Shown piece by piece: positions 35,182-47,819 of a stretch of DNA of 64,000 nt. The position numbers were made by a program, and so were the translations under genes. The notes under the pieces were generated by a model. The model was not told the DNA's origin. It worked only from the letters and a program-made list of their open reading frames with translations, and did not search any database. Position 1 is the stretch's first letter. Every line of letters begins with the position of its first letter. Origin of the DNA: Perilla frutescens (taxonomy: Eukaryota > Streptophyta > Magnoliopsida > Lamiales > Lamiaceae); contig BRKX01000010.1 in NCBI GenBank assembly GCA_026008535.1, positions 4,663,001-4,727,000 of the forward strand, given 5' to 3'.

Positions 35182-35660
35182 ATTTGCCCCCTTCAAAATT
35201 AATTAGTGAAGTAGTGTAGGTTGTGCTAAAGAGATTAATTCTCCACTTACCACTTAGATAAATTAATTAAATAAAAAAATTAATTTTTTTTATCTCATTT
35301 ATGATTGATGATTTTTTAGCTAACTCAAATAAATTACGATTTTTTTTTATGTTGAATCAATCATTGATGATTTTAATAGTATGAAGAAGCGTTGTGAACA
35401 ACTTAAAATGCACAAACATAATAAGATTAGTGAACATTAGTTTTTTATGTTGTTTTAGTTATTTATTTATTATTATTATTTTTGGTTATTTTATGATAAA
35501 CATGTGATATGATATAACAATGTTCTTTTTTTTTTACTTTGTAAAGTTAATTCTACTAGAACAACATTATACTATGTATAAGAGACTTTGATAATTGACT
35601 GGTGTTGTTATAAGATAATTTATATTCCTATATTTTTATCGTTTGTTGAAAATTTCTGAG
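34210..35660. other. AT-rich intergenic stretch, no gene
   Basis: No coding signal. Contains an (AT)n run at 35141-35178 preceded by a CCCCTCCCCC tract, and short poly(T) runs. Confidence 0.6.
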
Positions 35661-35661
35661 C

Positions 35662-35897
35662 GGATCAGATCCTCTATTGCAATTCCTATTCCATTTGGTG
35701 TTGTATAACTAGAATTTTTTTTAATTTTTTTTTAAAAAATATTAATATACCCCAATTGGGGATAGATGAACCCTAAAGGGAAAATTTTAATTAAATAAAA
35801 TCATAATAAATTAAAAAAATAAAAAAATATATATTTTTTTAAAATGAAGGCTTGGAACAGAAAATGTAATAGAAAATGCAACAGGTGATCTGATGTG
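35662..35897. mobile_element. MITE with 10-bp flanking repeat (236 bp)
   Basis: ATTTCTGAGC lies at 35652-35661 and 35898-35907. The inner ends are inverted copies: GGATCAGATCCTCTATTGC on the left, and on the right CATCAGATCACCTGTTGC read on the minus strand. The interior matches the A/T-rich core of the other Mutator-type MITEs here. Confidence 0.75.
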
Positions 35898-36156
35898 ATT
35901 TCTGAGCAACATATTTATATATTATGAAATAAAATATTATTTATGCATTGATATTATATATGTATATATATATTTAGTTCTTATAATTTGGGGTTCAAAA
36001 AGTTCACCCCCTAACTAAAAACCATGGCTTCATACAATCATACCTACATAGACGAAAATTAATGTTTTACTAGGTATCTTAGATGGGTCCCCAATTTGTT
36101 TATTCATTAATGTCTAATTTATTTTATGACATGTATATTGTATGGGTATGTTTATA

Positions 36157-36828
36157 ATTGTTCTCTATTTTAGCAACTGTTGCTACAGCTACAAATGTCT
36201 CTGCTCAAATTAATAACATCCCAATTGTAGGTGGGGCGAATTTTAAGGTTTGGAAAGAAATCGTAGAAATTAAATTGTTCTTAGTTATATGGATTTGGGT
36301 TTGGTTCTTCGATCTGATCGACCTACTCCTACTATGGATGACCCGAAAGAGGTTAAAATTGAGAAGTGGGATCGATCAAACTGAATGTACTTGATGATCA
36401 TGAAGCGCTCCATTTTGGAAGTATTTCGGGGCTCAATTGCTGAGAGTGAGAATGACAAAGCGTTCATTGAGGTTGTTGGACAGTACTTTATCAAGAATAA
36501 AAAATTGGAGGGAAAAGAGCAGTCTTTTGGCTAAACTTGTCTCCATGCGGTACACTAACAAATGGAACATAAGAGAGCACGTTATGAGAATGTCTAATCT
36601 CGCATCAAAACTAAAAACACTAAAGTTAGAATTGTCCGATGACTGCTGGTGCACTTAGTTTTGATCACTTTTCCAGCACACCTTGGGCAAATCAAAATGA
36701 GTTATATAATACTCAAAGGACAAATGATCCCTTCATGAGCTTATATGTCATTGTGAGAGACAACATGGAGATAAGATTAAAAAGTTTGATAGTTCGATGC
36801 ATAAATAGTTCTTTAAAAGCTTGACAAA
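36157..36828 (+). pseudogene. Ty1/copia gag fragment
   Basis: Read in shifting frames, this encodes the N-terminal part of a copia gag of the UBN2/DUF4219 type: GANFKVWKEIVEIK (about 36234-36275), then a Glu-Lys-Trp-Asp-Arg-Ser motif, LLAKLVSMRYTNKWNIREH (about 36520-36575) and MSNLASKLKTLKLELS (about 36592-36640). At least two frameshifts and no zinc knuckle or pol follow. No LTRs were recognised nearby, so this is an isolated relic. Confidence 0.8.
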
Positions 36829-36839
36829 AGTTCAATTAA

Positions 36840-37715
36840 AATTTGTTAAATGTATAAATATATACTTATACACTTTTATTGTTTCAAGATTGAAAAATAT
36901 TATTACATATCAGTGTATATAAAAATTCGAAAAGTATTTAAGTCCTCAAATTAATAATAATTAAATAATTATAACTCAAATATAAAATTCACCATTTTTA
37001 ATAAGATTTTTAAATTGTAAAATTCTTCATGTTGGTATTATGTATTTTAGAAAATGACTTAGCAGATTCCAAAAATAAATATCAATTACTAAGTTATAAT
37101 TTAAATATTACAATACTAAGTACATAATAGTATATTATGCATTCTATATATAATAGGTGAATACTTAAGATAATAAAAAAATATTAGTAATTTATATTTT
37201 AAAGTTGGATTGTCAAATTTTGGTTATATATTAAAATTTTGAAGAATGATTTTTTTATTACATTCATTTTTATTGTATAATTATAGTAACATTTATCCTT
37301 AATAGCAAATTTAATCATAATTCTAACTCAATGTTAGTAAAATTATAGTTGTAATTTTCAATTGAGATTTCGTGTTACACTTTTAAATTATAAGTTTTTC
37401 TTGCAATTTTTCCAATTTTAATTTTATGTATGAGTTAATTCATTGTTTGTTTAATTAATTCATGATTAGAATTTATATTTATTTAGCTGATAAATATTGA
37501 TTATAATTATGTATGTTAATAGAATTAATATTTTATCAAAACAAAATGAATTAAAATATTATAAATTATTTTTTATTTATAATAAATATTATTAAAATAT
37601 TAAATTTAACAATGAAACATTAACTTGAACTGGTAATTTTGTCTAGAATAATTTTGTTTCAAGTCTCCGGAGTCGGGAATTTCTTCCAAGTAATAGCCAT
37701 TTTCGGCTAAGGGTC
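36840..37715. other. very AT-rich stretch, no gene
   Basis: Only A/T-rich sequence with short homopolymer runs. It shares short words with the MITE cores, so it may contain decayed MITEs, but no termini are visible. Confidence 0.5.
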
Positions 37716-37723
37716 TGAGTATA

Positions 37724-38105
37724 GATCATCTACTTCCAACTTTGTGTGTCAACCGTGTACCAATATTAAAATTATATATTGTTAATAATATTTTTTATAA
37801 AAATAAAATTTATTATATTATAACTAATCATAATTAATATTTATTGCTAAAAATTAAAATTTTAAAAAATTATATATCTTAAGTTTGGAATAATCAACCC
37901 CAAAAATGAGTTCTATTAACTAAAAAATGAAAATTAAATATTAAAAAAAATCATAAATTCTAATTAGGTGGAATAAATCTTAAATAATAATGTAAAATTA
38001 TACTAAATCAAAAGAAATTAAAATTGAAGATTAAAATGAAAGGAAAAGTAATAACTTTGAGATTTGGTATACGGTTGACACACACAAATTGGAACCAAAG
38101 GATCT
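37724..38105. mobile_element. MITE, family 2, copy 1
   Basis: Ends are inverted: ACTTTGTGTGTCAACCGT on the left and, read on the minus strand, AATTTGTGTGTCAACCGT on the right, with GATC near each outer end. The interior contains the same AAAATTTATTATATTATAA and GGAATAATCAACCC core as the copy at 58165-58530. No clear target duplication. Confidence 0.65.
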
Positions 38106-38265
38106 CAAAGTCGAGGGCCTAAGGCTTAACAAAAAGGAACATAACTAATTAACATAAACAAAGATAGATAAACAAGAAGCAGGTGGTACAATTGTTGAAT
38201 AAGAAACATGCAAATTAAATAGCTAGTAATAACATTGATTATTCACCTGCCGACTAGTAATTTAG

Positions 38266-38866
38266 CTATTGCATGTCCTCAATCTCGAACTGCAACCACA
38301 CAAACGTGATGAATTCACCTCCACGGCTAAGTTGACGAGCATGATCACTCGCCCTGCAATGACTCGCGCCGTACGACAACAGCTCCACCCAAACCCTGCT
38401 CATCATCTCCCATCTCTGATCCTCGCTCAGCTTCTTGAGATCATTGGCAAGTATACATGCATCGAAGAGCAGAGACTTGCTTCTGATCACTTCATTAGGT
38501 TTCACTACTGTCATCACATCCAGAAGCTTCACGCAGGCCTCTCTCCGTTGATCCCAATCATCATCTGACTGCCGCCTCTTGAAAAACTTGTTAGCTTCCT
38601 TGATTGTATCCTTGCACATATCCTGGAACCGGATCTGTGCAATACCAGCAACTGTGGACATCAATGTGGGCCGCATGACCAAAAGGTATAACATGTAGTC
38701 TGATAGAACCTTGCAGAATTCACGGTTTTCATTGCCCCCTGAGCTCGTGAAATAGCAGAGTTCTGTGGCAATATGCCATAGGAGCAGGCTCTCATCATAT
38801 TCAACTTCATCACTCAAGCTGGCTGATATTGAGGGATAGGAACGATGATCAAAAATCGAGGTAAAC
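38266..38866 (-). pseudogene. DUF594-family protein, C-terminal part only
   Basis: The minus-strand frame encodes the C-terminal region of the plant DUF4220-DUF594 family. It has YDESLLLWHIATELCYF, then CKVLSDYMLYLLVMRP and the terminal SRGGEFITFVWL. Complete relatives are about 650-700 aa in a single exon; here under 200 aa remain. Upstream the frame meets TAG within TCTAG at about 38867, which could be a splice acceptor or the truncation point. Downstream the usual hydrophobic ending after FVWL is replaced by a short unrelated tail and a stop. Function of the family is unknown; members have N-terminal membrane helices, which are absent here. The matching N-terminal type of fragment lies at 60090-60720 on the other strand. 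Confidence 0.75.
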
Positions 38867-38869
38867 TAG

Positions 38870-40770
38870 AAGTACCTAGACAAGAGACGACTGAGAAACA
38901 AAAACATGATCATTTCCAATTCCAGAGACCTTCAATCTACTCTGCATGCTTAATTTTAAACAAGCCAATTAAGTGTTATGCATGCTTTCCCAAATTACAT
39001 CAAGCATTAAAAAGAGAAATTAACACTTTGTCAGATGAGTCTAGGGTTGGATTCTTCTGGGTTTTAGATTTCTTTCTTTCGTTTTTGAAGCATTATACGA
39101 GAAAATCAGAAGCAAAACATAAATAGTTTAGTTTTTTCAACCAAAAGCACAATTAAATATACTCAATGCGATCGATGATACATTGAGTAGAATCCAAGAG
39201 CAAGCTAACGTATAGATGATCAGAAGAAGAAATTAATGATGGTTATCTAAACTTGAATTAGAACGATTACGTACCTGACTTAAATGTGTCTCAACTTCAA
39301 CTTCAACTTCAATCTGATTCTCCCATACAAATTAAGAGTGTGGTGGTTAGGAGTTATATGAATTTGGAAATCATATTTAAGATGGGACTTGGAGTTCCAT
39401 CGTAGGAGTTGACGCCACTCCGGTGAAGTCAATACATATAATATGGGGATTTTTATTTACAGCACAATTTTTTCTTTTTACACAAAAAAAAATGATACAA
39501 AATTAATCATTTTGAATTTTTATTTACACTACATTTTTTTACTTTTCACACCGAAAAAATAATACTACAAAATTAATTATTTTGAGATGCTTAAAATACT
39601 CTTTTTTTTTTTTACTTCAACACACTACAAGTTTTTCTTTCCACTCCACAAAAATAAATCAATATAATAAATATAAAAAAATTAATTTTTTAAGTTGAAG
39701 GGTATAATAGTTTTTTAGTGTGGTTCATAGAGAAAATGAAAAATAAATTAAGAATTTTTGTACTGTGTAAAGTAATAACCGATTTTGATTTTGATCGAAC
39801 TGAAACCTAACTGATGTAAAGGTAGGACTGAACCAAACTAAAATCGAAATTGTCGATTCAGTTCATTTTGGTCGGTTTCATCATAAAAAAAACATATAAA
39901 AATATCGAAACGTGTGATTTTTGATCAGAATTCCGATGATAATTCTGATCGAAATCTCGACGGGATCAGAATTCATATGGGATCAGAATCCCGATGGTAA
40001 TCCCGATCGGAATCCCCATACCATCGGGATTGCGAACGTCATATTATTATAGTGATCGAAACTCCCGAATGACTAGCATATTTATAAATTTTTCGTCTAA
40101 TCCTGACCCGATCCTGGTCGAAGGTCGAAAATCTCGATTTAAAATTGATCAAATCTGATCTAATTTCGATCGAAGCCATTTCTTCTATTTTTTCTTTTTT
40201 ATGGTGTGCGTTAGTAATGCAGTGTAGAAGCCTACATCAGAATATTTGAGTTCACGATAGTTTTATTTGAGAATCCTGATCGGACTTTAAATTGGTCTCT
40301 TTCTCGTGATTTGTTAATCGTACTCACTTTTCTTACTTTAATCATGCGGATTTTAATGCAAGGAGACAAAAAAATATCACTTTCATAGTACATCCACATG
40401 TTTGTTTGTGTATTTAAGTACAATTGTGTAAGGTTGGTGTAAGAATGTGTAAGATGCCTGCATGTAATCAATTTTTAAGGGTATTTTAGATAAATTAAGT
40501 ATTTTTTGAATACTTTTCTTATATTGGGTAAAAGAATATTTTGTAATACAATAATGGATAGTTTTATGCATTTACACTATTATACACGTAATAATTTATA
40601 TATATCTTATTTATTGTAGTTTCTACACCGAGTAACATTGATATTATATTGAGAAATTGGCCAGCTTGATTAAAAAAGAAGGTACTAAAATGCATTGAAT
40701 TTTGACCTAACAGAAACGAGGCCTATGGTGAGTATGGTTTCTGATAGCCTGCTAAGGGATTCTATGCTAC
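38870..40770. other. AT-rich spacer with short local repeats
   Basis: No gene. A partly duplicated unit containing TTTTTATTTACA...ACAAAATTAAT occurs twice at about 39450-39580. A cluster of GATCAGAATYC and CCCGATSG words lies at 39920-40030. CAACTTCAACTTCAACTTCAA at about 39297-39317 is a short tandem repeat. Confidence 0.5.
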
Positions 40771-40787
40771 TCTCAAGGATAGTACCC

Positions 40788-40893
40788 AAGTGTTATAATA
40801 CATTTATTATGACACTTTTATGTATTATAATAGATCACAAAAGGTCTGATGTGACACATAAAAGTGTCACAATAAATATATTATGATATTTGA
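40788..40893. mobile_element. foldback MITE, 106 bp, 9-bp target duplication
   Basis: Perfect 9-bp direct repeats ATAGTACCC at 40779-40787 and 40894-40902 flank an almost complete inverted repeat. The arms share ATTTATTRTGACACTTTTATGT. Structure and duplication length fit a Mutator-type foldback element. Confidence 0.85.
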
Positions 40894-41113
40894 ATAGTAC
40901 CCTTGGGGGTAACATAGACAAACCCAAACCACTTGATAAAATTTCCCAATTTGTACCATGCACTGCTGCAAAAAAAGGTACTAAAATGCAATTGACTTTT
41001 GACCAGGCAGTAGTAATAAGAAATGGAGCCACCATTTCTATGGTTTCCGGAGAGTCTGCCAAACCACGTGATATGTTTTGTAGCCTCCAGTTAGAATTTA
41101 CCTCTTTTGTAGC

Positions 41114-41485
41114 GGGATAAAATCCTCTAGTTCACTTTTCATGTCCCACTATAAAATTTAATATTTTAAAAATATTTATTATAAAAATAAATTTTATTAT
41201 ATTATTACAAATCATAATCAACATTTATTGCTAAAAATTAAATTTTTTAAAAATTATATACCCTACTTTTGGAATAATCAATTATATTAAATAAAAAATA
41301 AGAAATAAATATTAAAAAATAAATATAAATCATAATTGGATGGAATAAATCCTAAATAATGGTTATAAAATTAAACAAAGTCATAACAAATTGAAATTGA
41401 AGAAAAAAAATGGATGAAAATCGAATAAAAATTAAAATGGGACATCAAATGAGATAGAGAAAAGTGGGATAGAGGATTTCATTTG
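41114..41485 (-). mobile_element. Mutator-type MITE, family 1, copy 2
   Basis: Begins GGGATAAAATCCTCTAG and ends GGATTTCATTTG, the reverse of copies 1 and 3. Flanks TTTTGTAGC (41105-41113) and TTTTGTAAC (41486-41494) are a 9-bp duplication with one mismatch. Confidence 0.85.
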
Positions 41486-41499
41486 TTTTGTAACAGTGC

Positions 41500-43888
41500 T
41501 TGACTCGACAGTCGTGCATGATTGGTCGTATTTGATATCAGATTTCAGCGGAACTCAGACCATTTCTTAAATTCAGTTTTATTGGACTGATCCTGTCACA
41601 TTCATATTTATTGAATTTTTTTTTTTTTTTGTACGCCAAAAATGAAAGTTTGTAGAAAACCACATTTTACTGTGGTGTAAAATTTTGTTTTTCATCCCAT
41701 TTTAAAAAATCCATGTCCATTATCAAACTACGTCCTATCTCATTAATTTTTTGACTCGAGATAATTAATTCATTAAAATTTTGAAAAGTTTGAATCTTTA
41801 ATTAAATATTTGAAAGTAATGACTTTTTTTTTTTTAAAAACGTAAATAGTTTTAGAAGATTTGAACCTCTATTCTCTAGGTTCAAGCAAGTGCACTCAGA
41901 CTGTTACTATCAGCGACCGCAAGTTCTTGTGATCGCTGCCATATCATCAAAAAAAAAAAATGATGAAATGTAAAAGCTTTCAGTTGATCAGTACTCATTT
42001 GTGATCATTTGTGGTTTCATATCAACCATGTCTTTGGCCAATGGGATTTGTCTTCATTTTATTGGTCAATCAATTTTATTTAGATATATAGATAAAATTG
42101 GTATATTTTTTATATAATATAATAAAAATAAATAAAAAGTATACCAAAATTCATTTTTTTTTCATTCTCTATAAATAAACATCAATTTTGCTATATTTCA
42201 ACACACTTTAAAATTATATATTTTTGCTCTAGTTTTCTATATATCCAAACAATAAATTTTTATTTTATGTAATTTTAGGAAATATCGTTTAATGAGTGTG
42301 CTTTTATTTTATGGAATTTTAAGAAATGTCGTTTAATTGATGTAATTTTAGTTTGTAATATTTTTGGTATTGACTATTTTATCCAAATAATAAAATTCCA
42401 GATAATAAATCACAGTCATTTATAAAAAGCACAATTCATATCAATTTGATCTCCACTTTTCATCACAAAAATAATAAATCTCAGCCATTATTTTATACAA
42501 AATGAAATGTAAATTTTAAATTTTTAAAAAAAGAAGTCTTTGCATATTCTCATTATTGTAATATTTTTTTTTTTTTATCAAATGTTAATTTGTCTCCACA
42601 TCAAAACTGAAGTGATTTTGTTATCAAAATATATTTCGGTGCAAACTACTTTAGTGTTTAGTTTATGTCATTCTATTTTATTATCAAAATATATTTCGGT
42701 GCAAACTAAATTGAGAAAAAAAATTGTATTTCATTACTTATCAAATGCACATGCATATTCTAATTTAAACCGACGTTATTGATATATTTGAACTAATTTT
42801 TTTTTTTGCTCATGGAGTACAATAAAATTATGTATTCATGTAATTTTGTCCATTAAAATCTAATTATAAAATTAAAAAAAAATCATTCGCATAATATTAT
42901 TTCCTTATTTGAATTTTTATTATTATCCGATTTATTGGTCATAATTAATTAAAATGAATCAATCAAATTTATTTGTTAAAGGTATTATGTCAAGTACGGA
43001 TAATACTTTATTTATTAAACTTCTTTTAGTTTTTAATTTTAGATTAAATTTTTTATATAATATAAAAATTATTATATATAAAGTATTTGCAATATTGCAA
43101 TGTGTGAGCAGTTTAGAAAAATACAAATATTAAACATTGAATTTGTTATTTTAACCTAAGTGTGATTTTTTTATATAAGTATTATATTGTGCTTTATTTA
43201 TTTTACCTTTTTTTATGTTAATTGATTTCGACAAAGATTTTATGCACAACAGTTAAATTGGTTGAAAAATCTAAATTATACATTATCCCGGCATGAGTCA
43301 AATGATTTTGTAAATAAATGTACAAAATTGGCTAGCAAATTATTATTAACTCTTCATGTATTTTCTCAAAATATAAATACATTACCTCCTACACATTCAT
43401 CAATAAAATAAGGAGTTAAAAGATTGCTCCAAAAAAGTATAAATGATATTTATTAGTTTTAAAAATTTAACAAATAAATAATGCTTAAATTATGTAGGTA
43501 AATTGGGTCTTGGATACATATTGTATGATATAAAATAAATGTTTAATTATATTATACGTATATATTGCTAAAATGATGTATTATACTAAAAATTATTATG
43601 TATCTAAAAATGATAAATTCTCAATTTTTTTTTAAATTCATGTAGTATTATCATATTTATTACATCATGAAAATAACAAATTAAAAATATTGTATATCAT
43701 CTATATCTCTATTATTGTATATTGTTCGATTTATCGGTTCCATACTTACAATATTATAAACGTCGAAATGTTCCGTACATCGCACATGAGAAATACTAGT
43801 ATCTAATAATAACCACCACTGATCTTAATAATTGGACGGATATGATTGATCCTAAATTACACACTAAAGCTATGTATGCATGTTAACA

Positions 43889-43893
<5 letters not shown>
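41500..43893. other. AT-rich spacer, no gene
   Basis: No coding signal. A unit of about 30 bp (TTATCAAAATATATTTCGGT...) is repeated at about 42621 and 42681. Otherwise homopolymer-rich sequence. Confidence 0.55.

Positions 43894-43919
<26 letters not shown>
43894..43919. repeat. (AT)n microsatellite at left border of MULE
   Basis: Alternating A/T immediately left of the FAR1/Mutator element. A second (AT)n run lies immediately right of it (50872-50898), so the element sits inside a once-continuous AT repeat. Confidence 0.85.
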
Positions 43920-43923
<4 letters not shown>

Positions 43924-44345
43924 TTGGATCAAATAAGAACCATACCCATTGTGAAGAACAGAGATCCAATCTGAGCCATAGATCTTGCATATTTGGACGG
44001 CCAAGATACATTCCAAAATTTAAAAATCACGGTGACATTACCGTAATATTAGTGACTTTTTAGTGAACTGAGGGTATTTTCGTAATTTATGAATTCTATT
44101 ATTTTTGGATTGAAATCTCTTTTCTTCCTTCGTAATCTACTTCAAAGGGAAAATTTCTTTCCTTTTTGGATTCAAGCTAGAGAAAGTCTCATTGAGTTCC
44201 CAGCTTGGGATGGTAAGGAGAGAAAAGATTCGATGAACACTAAGAGGGTCGCAGTAGTGAGCACAGAAGAACCCCTCTGGATCGGGTTTTTCCGGAGATG
44301 AACTCCAGGACCACGAAAGATTAAAAGGAATTTATTTCTAAGGGA

Positions 44346-44350
44346 AAATC
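44346..44350. repeat. 5-bp target duplication of LTR-like element copy 2, left
   Basis: AAATC here and at 45817-45821, directly flanking the TGATGTG...CTCATCA insert. Confidence 0.9.
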
Positions 44351-45816
44351 TGATGTGTGAAATTTTAGTTTTAAAACTCGAATCAACTTGCAAGTGAAAA
44401 AGTAAATGTAGCACACGGTGAAACGAGGTCGAATCCACAGGAAAAAAGAAAATTAAATAAGCACGTACTATGACATCGGCTCCTATTTGTTATCTAGATG
44501 ACGGAATGGATAATTATTTGATTTAAAACTAACTAAATAATAAAACAAAGTAAATAATTGCAATTAACAAACAAGTTGGACAATTAAGGAAAAGAACACT
44601 CTAGGGGTTGATTTTATTGGATTACTTAACACAAAATCTAATTATAATGAATGCTTAATTTCCAATTCAAGATTACCAAGGTGATCACTAACTTATTCTA
44701 AATCTCCTCTCGAAGCGTTTAGAATGTGGGGCACATGCAAAGGATTATTGTCTCCAATTAATACATAAATGTGCTTACCAAGAGCACCAAAGATCTATAC
44801 CTTAACAACTATCTTAAACCTCTCGATTTTGTTGACAATTGCTCCTTGAATTCTAGGTTCCTATGTTGAAGCTCATCTTTCGAATTTTGAATCAACATAC
44901 ATAATCATGCTATTTAATTATCAATTAGTTCTCACCAATCAACAATACATAACACCCATACATAATAAGGATCCAAAGCATAATCAAGAACCATTAAACA
45001 TCCAAAATAAACTTCATTTATGTCTCATAATCCAAATAAAACCAACACCCAAGAGTATCAAAGATTTAACTCCTCATAATTACATGGGTAATCAAAATCT
45101 CTATAAAAAGGAACATGATTTTAGGAAAATTAAAGAATAAAAGAACCCGGATGGATATTTTGGCCTAAAAATTGTGCTTCAATTTTGTTCTTCTTGCCCA
45201 ATCTTCAATTCTCTTTCTCCTCTCTTCTTCTCCAAGTATTTCTCTTTTTAAAAGTGGCTAAGGGTGGAATGGAATGACCTAATTTTGAATTGGGGTTGGT
45301 TTATATAGTAGAGAAATAAAAGAATTAAAAGAAAATAAAAAATGGGGAAAAAAGATGAAAAATAGGAAAATTAGTGCACGGGGCGCGACCACGGAGGTCG
45401 CGCCCGAGACCGACTTTTAGGGTCGCTGTGTAAATGTCCACTCGCGCCTCTCCTGTGTGTGGGTCATGCTACCCATTGAGTTGATCGGGTCGCGCCCTTT
45501 GGCGTGAGTGAGCACACAGGTCGCGCCTCCGCCCTTGCTCCGACACCTTTTCACGGTTTTGCTTCGTTCTCTCTCGTTTCTTGTCCGATTGAGGTGATTC
45601 AACTTGCAGTGTGCCCCAATTCGATCCTCTATCTTCCCATTGAATTAATTTCCTCAAAATGTCTTTTATTTATCCTCAATTTTCTGTACAACTCAAACAA
45701 GAAAGAAAACTTCCAAATCGGGAGTTTAAAAGCGCAATGTGGGTTAAAACACATGTAAAATTATTCAATTCACTTCATTTAAACCTCAAAATATTGTGTC
45801 AAAATACCACTCATCA
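44351..45816 (+). mobile_element. 1.5-kb LTR-like element, copy 2 (TGATG...CATCA)
   Basis: A precise insert of 1466 bp with TGATGTG/CTCATCA inverted ends and a perfect 5-bp duplication. Same layout as copy 1 at 11403-12913: a CAAGTG...CACGG...GGTCGAATCCACAGG block near the left end, an A/T-rich middle beginning CTCTAGGGGTTGATT, a pyrimidine-rich segment near 45170-45245 and a G/C island with repeated GGTCGCGCC words at 45370-45545. No coding capacity. A solo LTR is the simplest reading. Confidence 0.85.
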
Positions 45817-46267
45817 AAATCTCTTTCCTTTCAGTTGATTTCCTTTGAAATCTATTCCTTTTAATCGTTGTTCACGCGATTTTCCCTGGAGTTTTTGTTG
45901 TTCGATGTTCTTGGATGAAGACGTCGGGTAAAAATAATTTTATTGTACTTTTCCTATGATTTTTTTATCCATTTTATTTTAGATTTGTTCGATAATGTCG
46001 ATGAAACTGATTTAGTTGAACTTTTAAATTTTCACGATCAACATGTGTTTTCAGTTCTGCAGATTATGGTTTCTTATTAATATGTACTTGTATCTCTGTA
46101 GATTTATTATCATCACAACATGTCTTATTTTTTAATAGTATTACCACTACTATTACAGGTTTTAGGACTGTTGTAGATTAGTTTTAGCATTACTGTGACC
46201 ATTTTTAGCATGATCGAAGAATATATTTTTTTTAGCATTAACGTGATTAGTTGTATATTTTTTAATG

Positions 46268-47435
46268 TGCAGATTGTGTTGGCTCCACTTTGAAGTTTTC
46301 TCCTAGATTTTCTGAATTTTACACATCTAACTATGAACCATCTTTGAAGCCTGCATTAGGCAAAACTTTTCTTACTTTGGATGCTGGTATAACCATTTAC
46401 AAGGTTTATGCTTCATCATGTGGATTTGATATTCGTTTGTCTACTACAAAGAGGTCTAAAGATGGTACTATAGTTTGGAAGTATGTTGTGTGTAACCGCG
46501 AGGGATTTAAGAACACATCGGTTGATTTTGGTGAAACATTCGAAGAAAAAAAGACATCGTGTGTCTAAGAGGACTTGTTATATAGCTAGGATAGGGTTGA
46601 AGTATATTGGTTCTGATGGGTACACTGTTGGACTGTTTGAAGAAAGACATTCACATTCTTTTATTTTGGATACACACAAAGAGTTTATGAATCTGAATAG
46701 GAATATAGACCCTTCACATTAAAGTTTTATTCTGAACTGTGCTATGCTTTTACATTTGATTATGAAGTTAACAAGAATGATCAGTTGAGATGTCTGTTTT
46801 GGGCTGATCCAATATCAAGAAGGAACTTTTCGTTATTTTGGTATGTTGTGTCATTTGATGCAACATATAGGACTAACATGTTAGTCTACTTATTATTTAG
46901 ATTACTATTCTATGATTTTAGCATTTCCATACGAAGTTTTAGCATTGGTAGTTGAAGTTTTAGCACTTCCATTTCCTTTTTTAGCATTGGTAGTTGATGT
47001 TTGAATATTTGGTAGGTGACAATGTTAGCATTTATAGTTTTTTGTTTATGATAAGAAAGACATTATAATAAGATAGATTTGTCATCTTTTATATGTTGGT
47101 AGGTATTTAATGATTTTTTTACCTTTTACTAGAAAGGACAATCATCGGAGGCTTGTCACCTTTGAGGCTGCTTTAATGTCGGGTGAGGATGCTGAATCTT
47201 ATTCCCGAGTTTTTTAGAAATTTAAGGACTGTATGAATTATTTTCTGAATTTTATGGGTTGTCTGCACCTAGTGAAGTTAAGGTTCTTCCACCTGACTTT
47301 GTGAAGACTAAAGGTAGTAGAAGTCGTATAAAATCAAAAGAAGATGCGAACGTCGAATGCAAAAAGAAACCTTTAAGGACCTACAAGAAGTGTAACAAAA
47401 AATTGCAGTCATGATTCTAGTAACTGCGGAAAAAA
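46268..47435 (+). pseudogene. FAR1/FRS-type MULE transposase, internally deleted
   Basis: Starts after a likely splice acceptor at about 46272 and encodes the FAR1 DNA-binding domain (YASSCGFDIRLSTTKRSKDG, then WKYVVCNREG, about 46406-46512). A one-base frameshift in the A-run near 46545-46555 changes register to VSKRTCYIARIGLKYIGSDG and HKEFMNLNRN. After a stop at about 46720 a further register gives LFWADPISRRNFSLF and VVSFDATYRTN, the start of the MULE transposase core. A gap with repeats (46890-47095) follows, then NHRRLVTFEAALMSGEDAESY (about 47138-47205). The C-terminal VLPPDFVKTKGSRSRIKSK and a degenerate knuckle with HDSSNC are near 47285-47430. Most of the catalytic core is deleted. 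Intact relatives bind element ends and catalyse transposition. Confidence 0.85.
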
Positions 47436-47819
47436 GTAGATACAATTTTTTTTGTACTTCTCATACTATTTTTTTATTAGTGCTACTAATATTCTTAATG
47501 TAATGCTATACACATAATTGATATTTTTTTTGCATTGCTAATAAAGATTTTGATAATGCTAATAAGAGTGTATGTACTGCTAATATAGTTCTTTATACTG
47601 CTAATAAGTCATTTACTTTAATGATAATGCATTAAATTTAATTATTAACATAATTATGAGGTTATATGTTTAGCACCAAATTGAGAAAATAATACGCCCT
47701 TCACAGAGACAAATGATAGCGTATGTCAATTAGTACAAAATGTTGATTTCGTATAATGCTAATATACACACAGCTTATATTCCTTTTTTGTAATGCTAAT
47801 AAAGGGTTTGATAATGCTA

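Noticed and set aside
41880..41950. Possible tRNA gene around a GGTTCAAGC motif
   Set aside because: No cloverleaf can be drawn and the A-box is missing.
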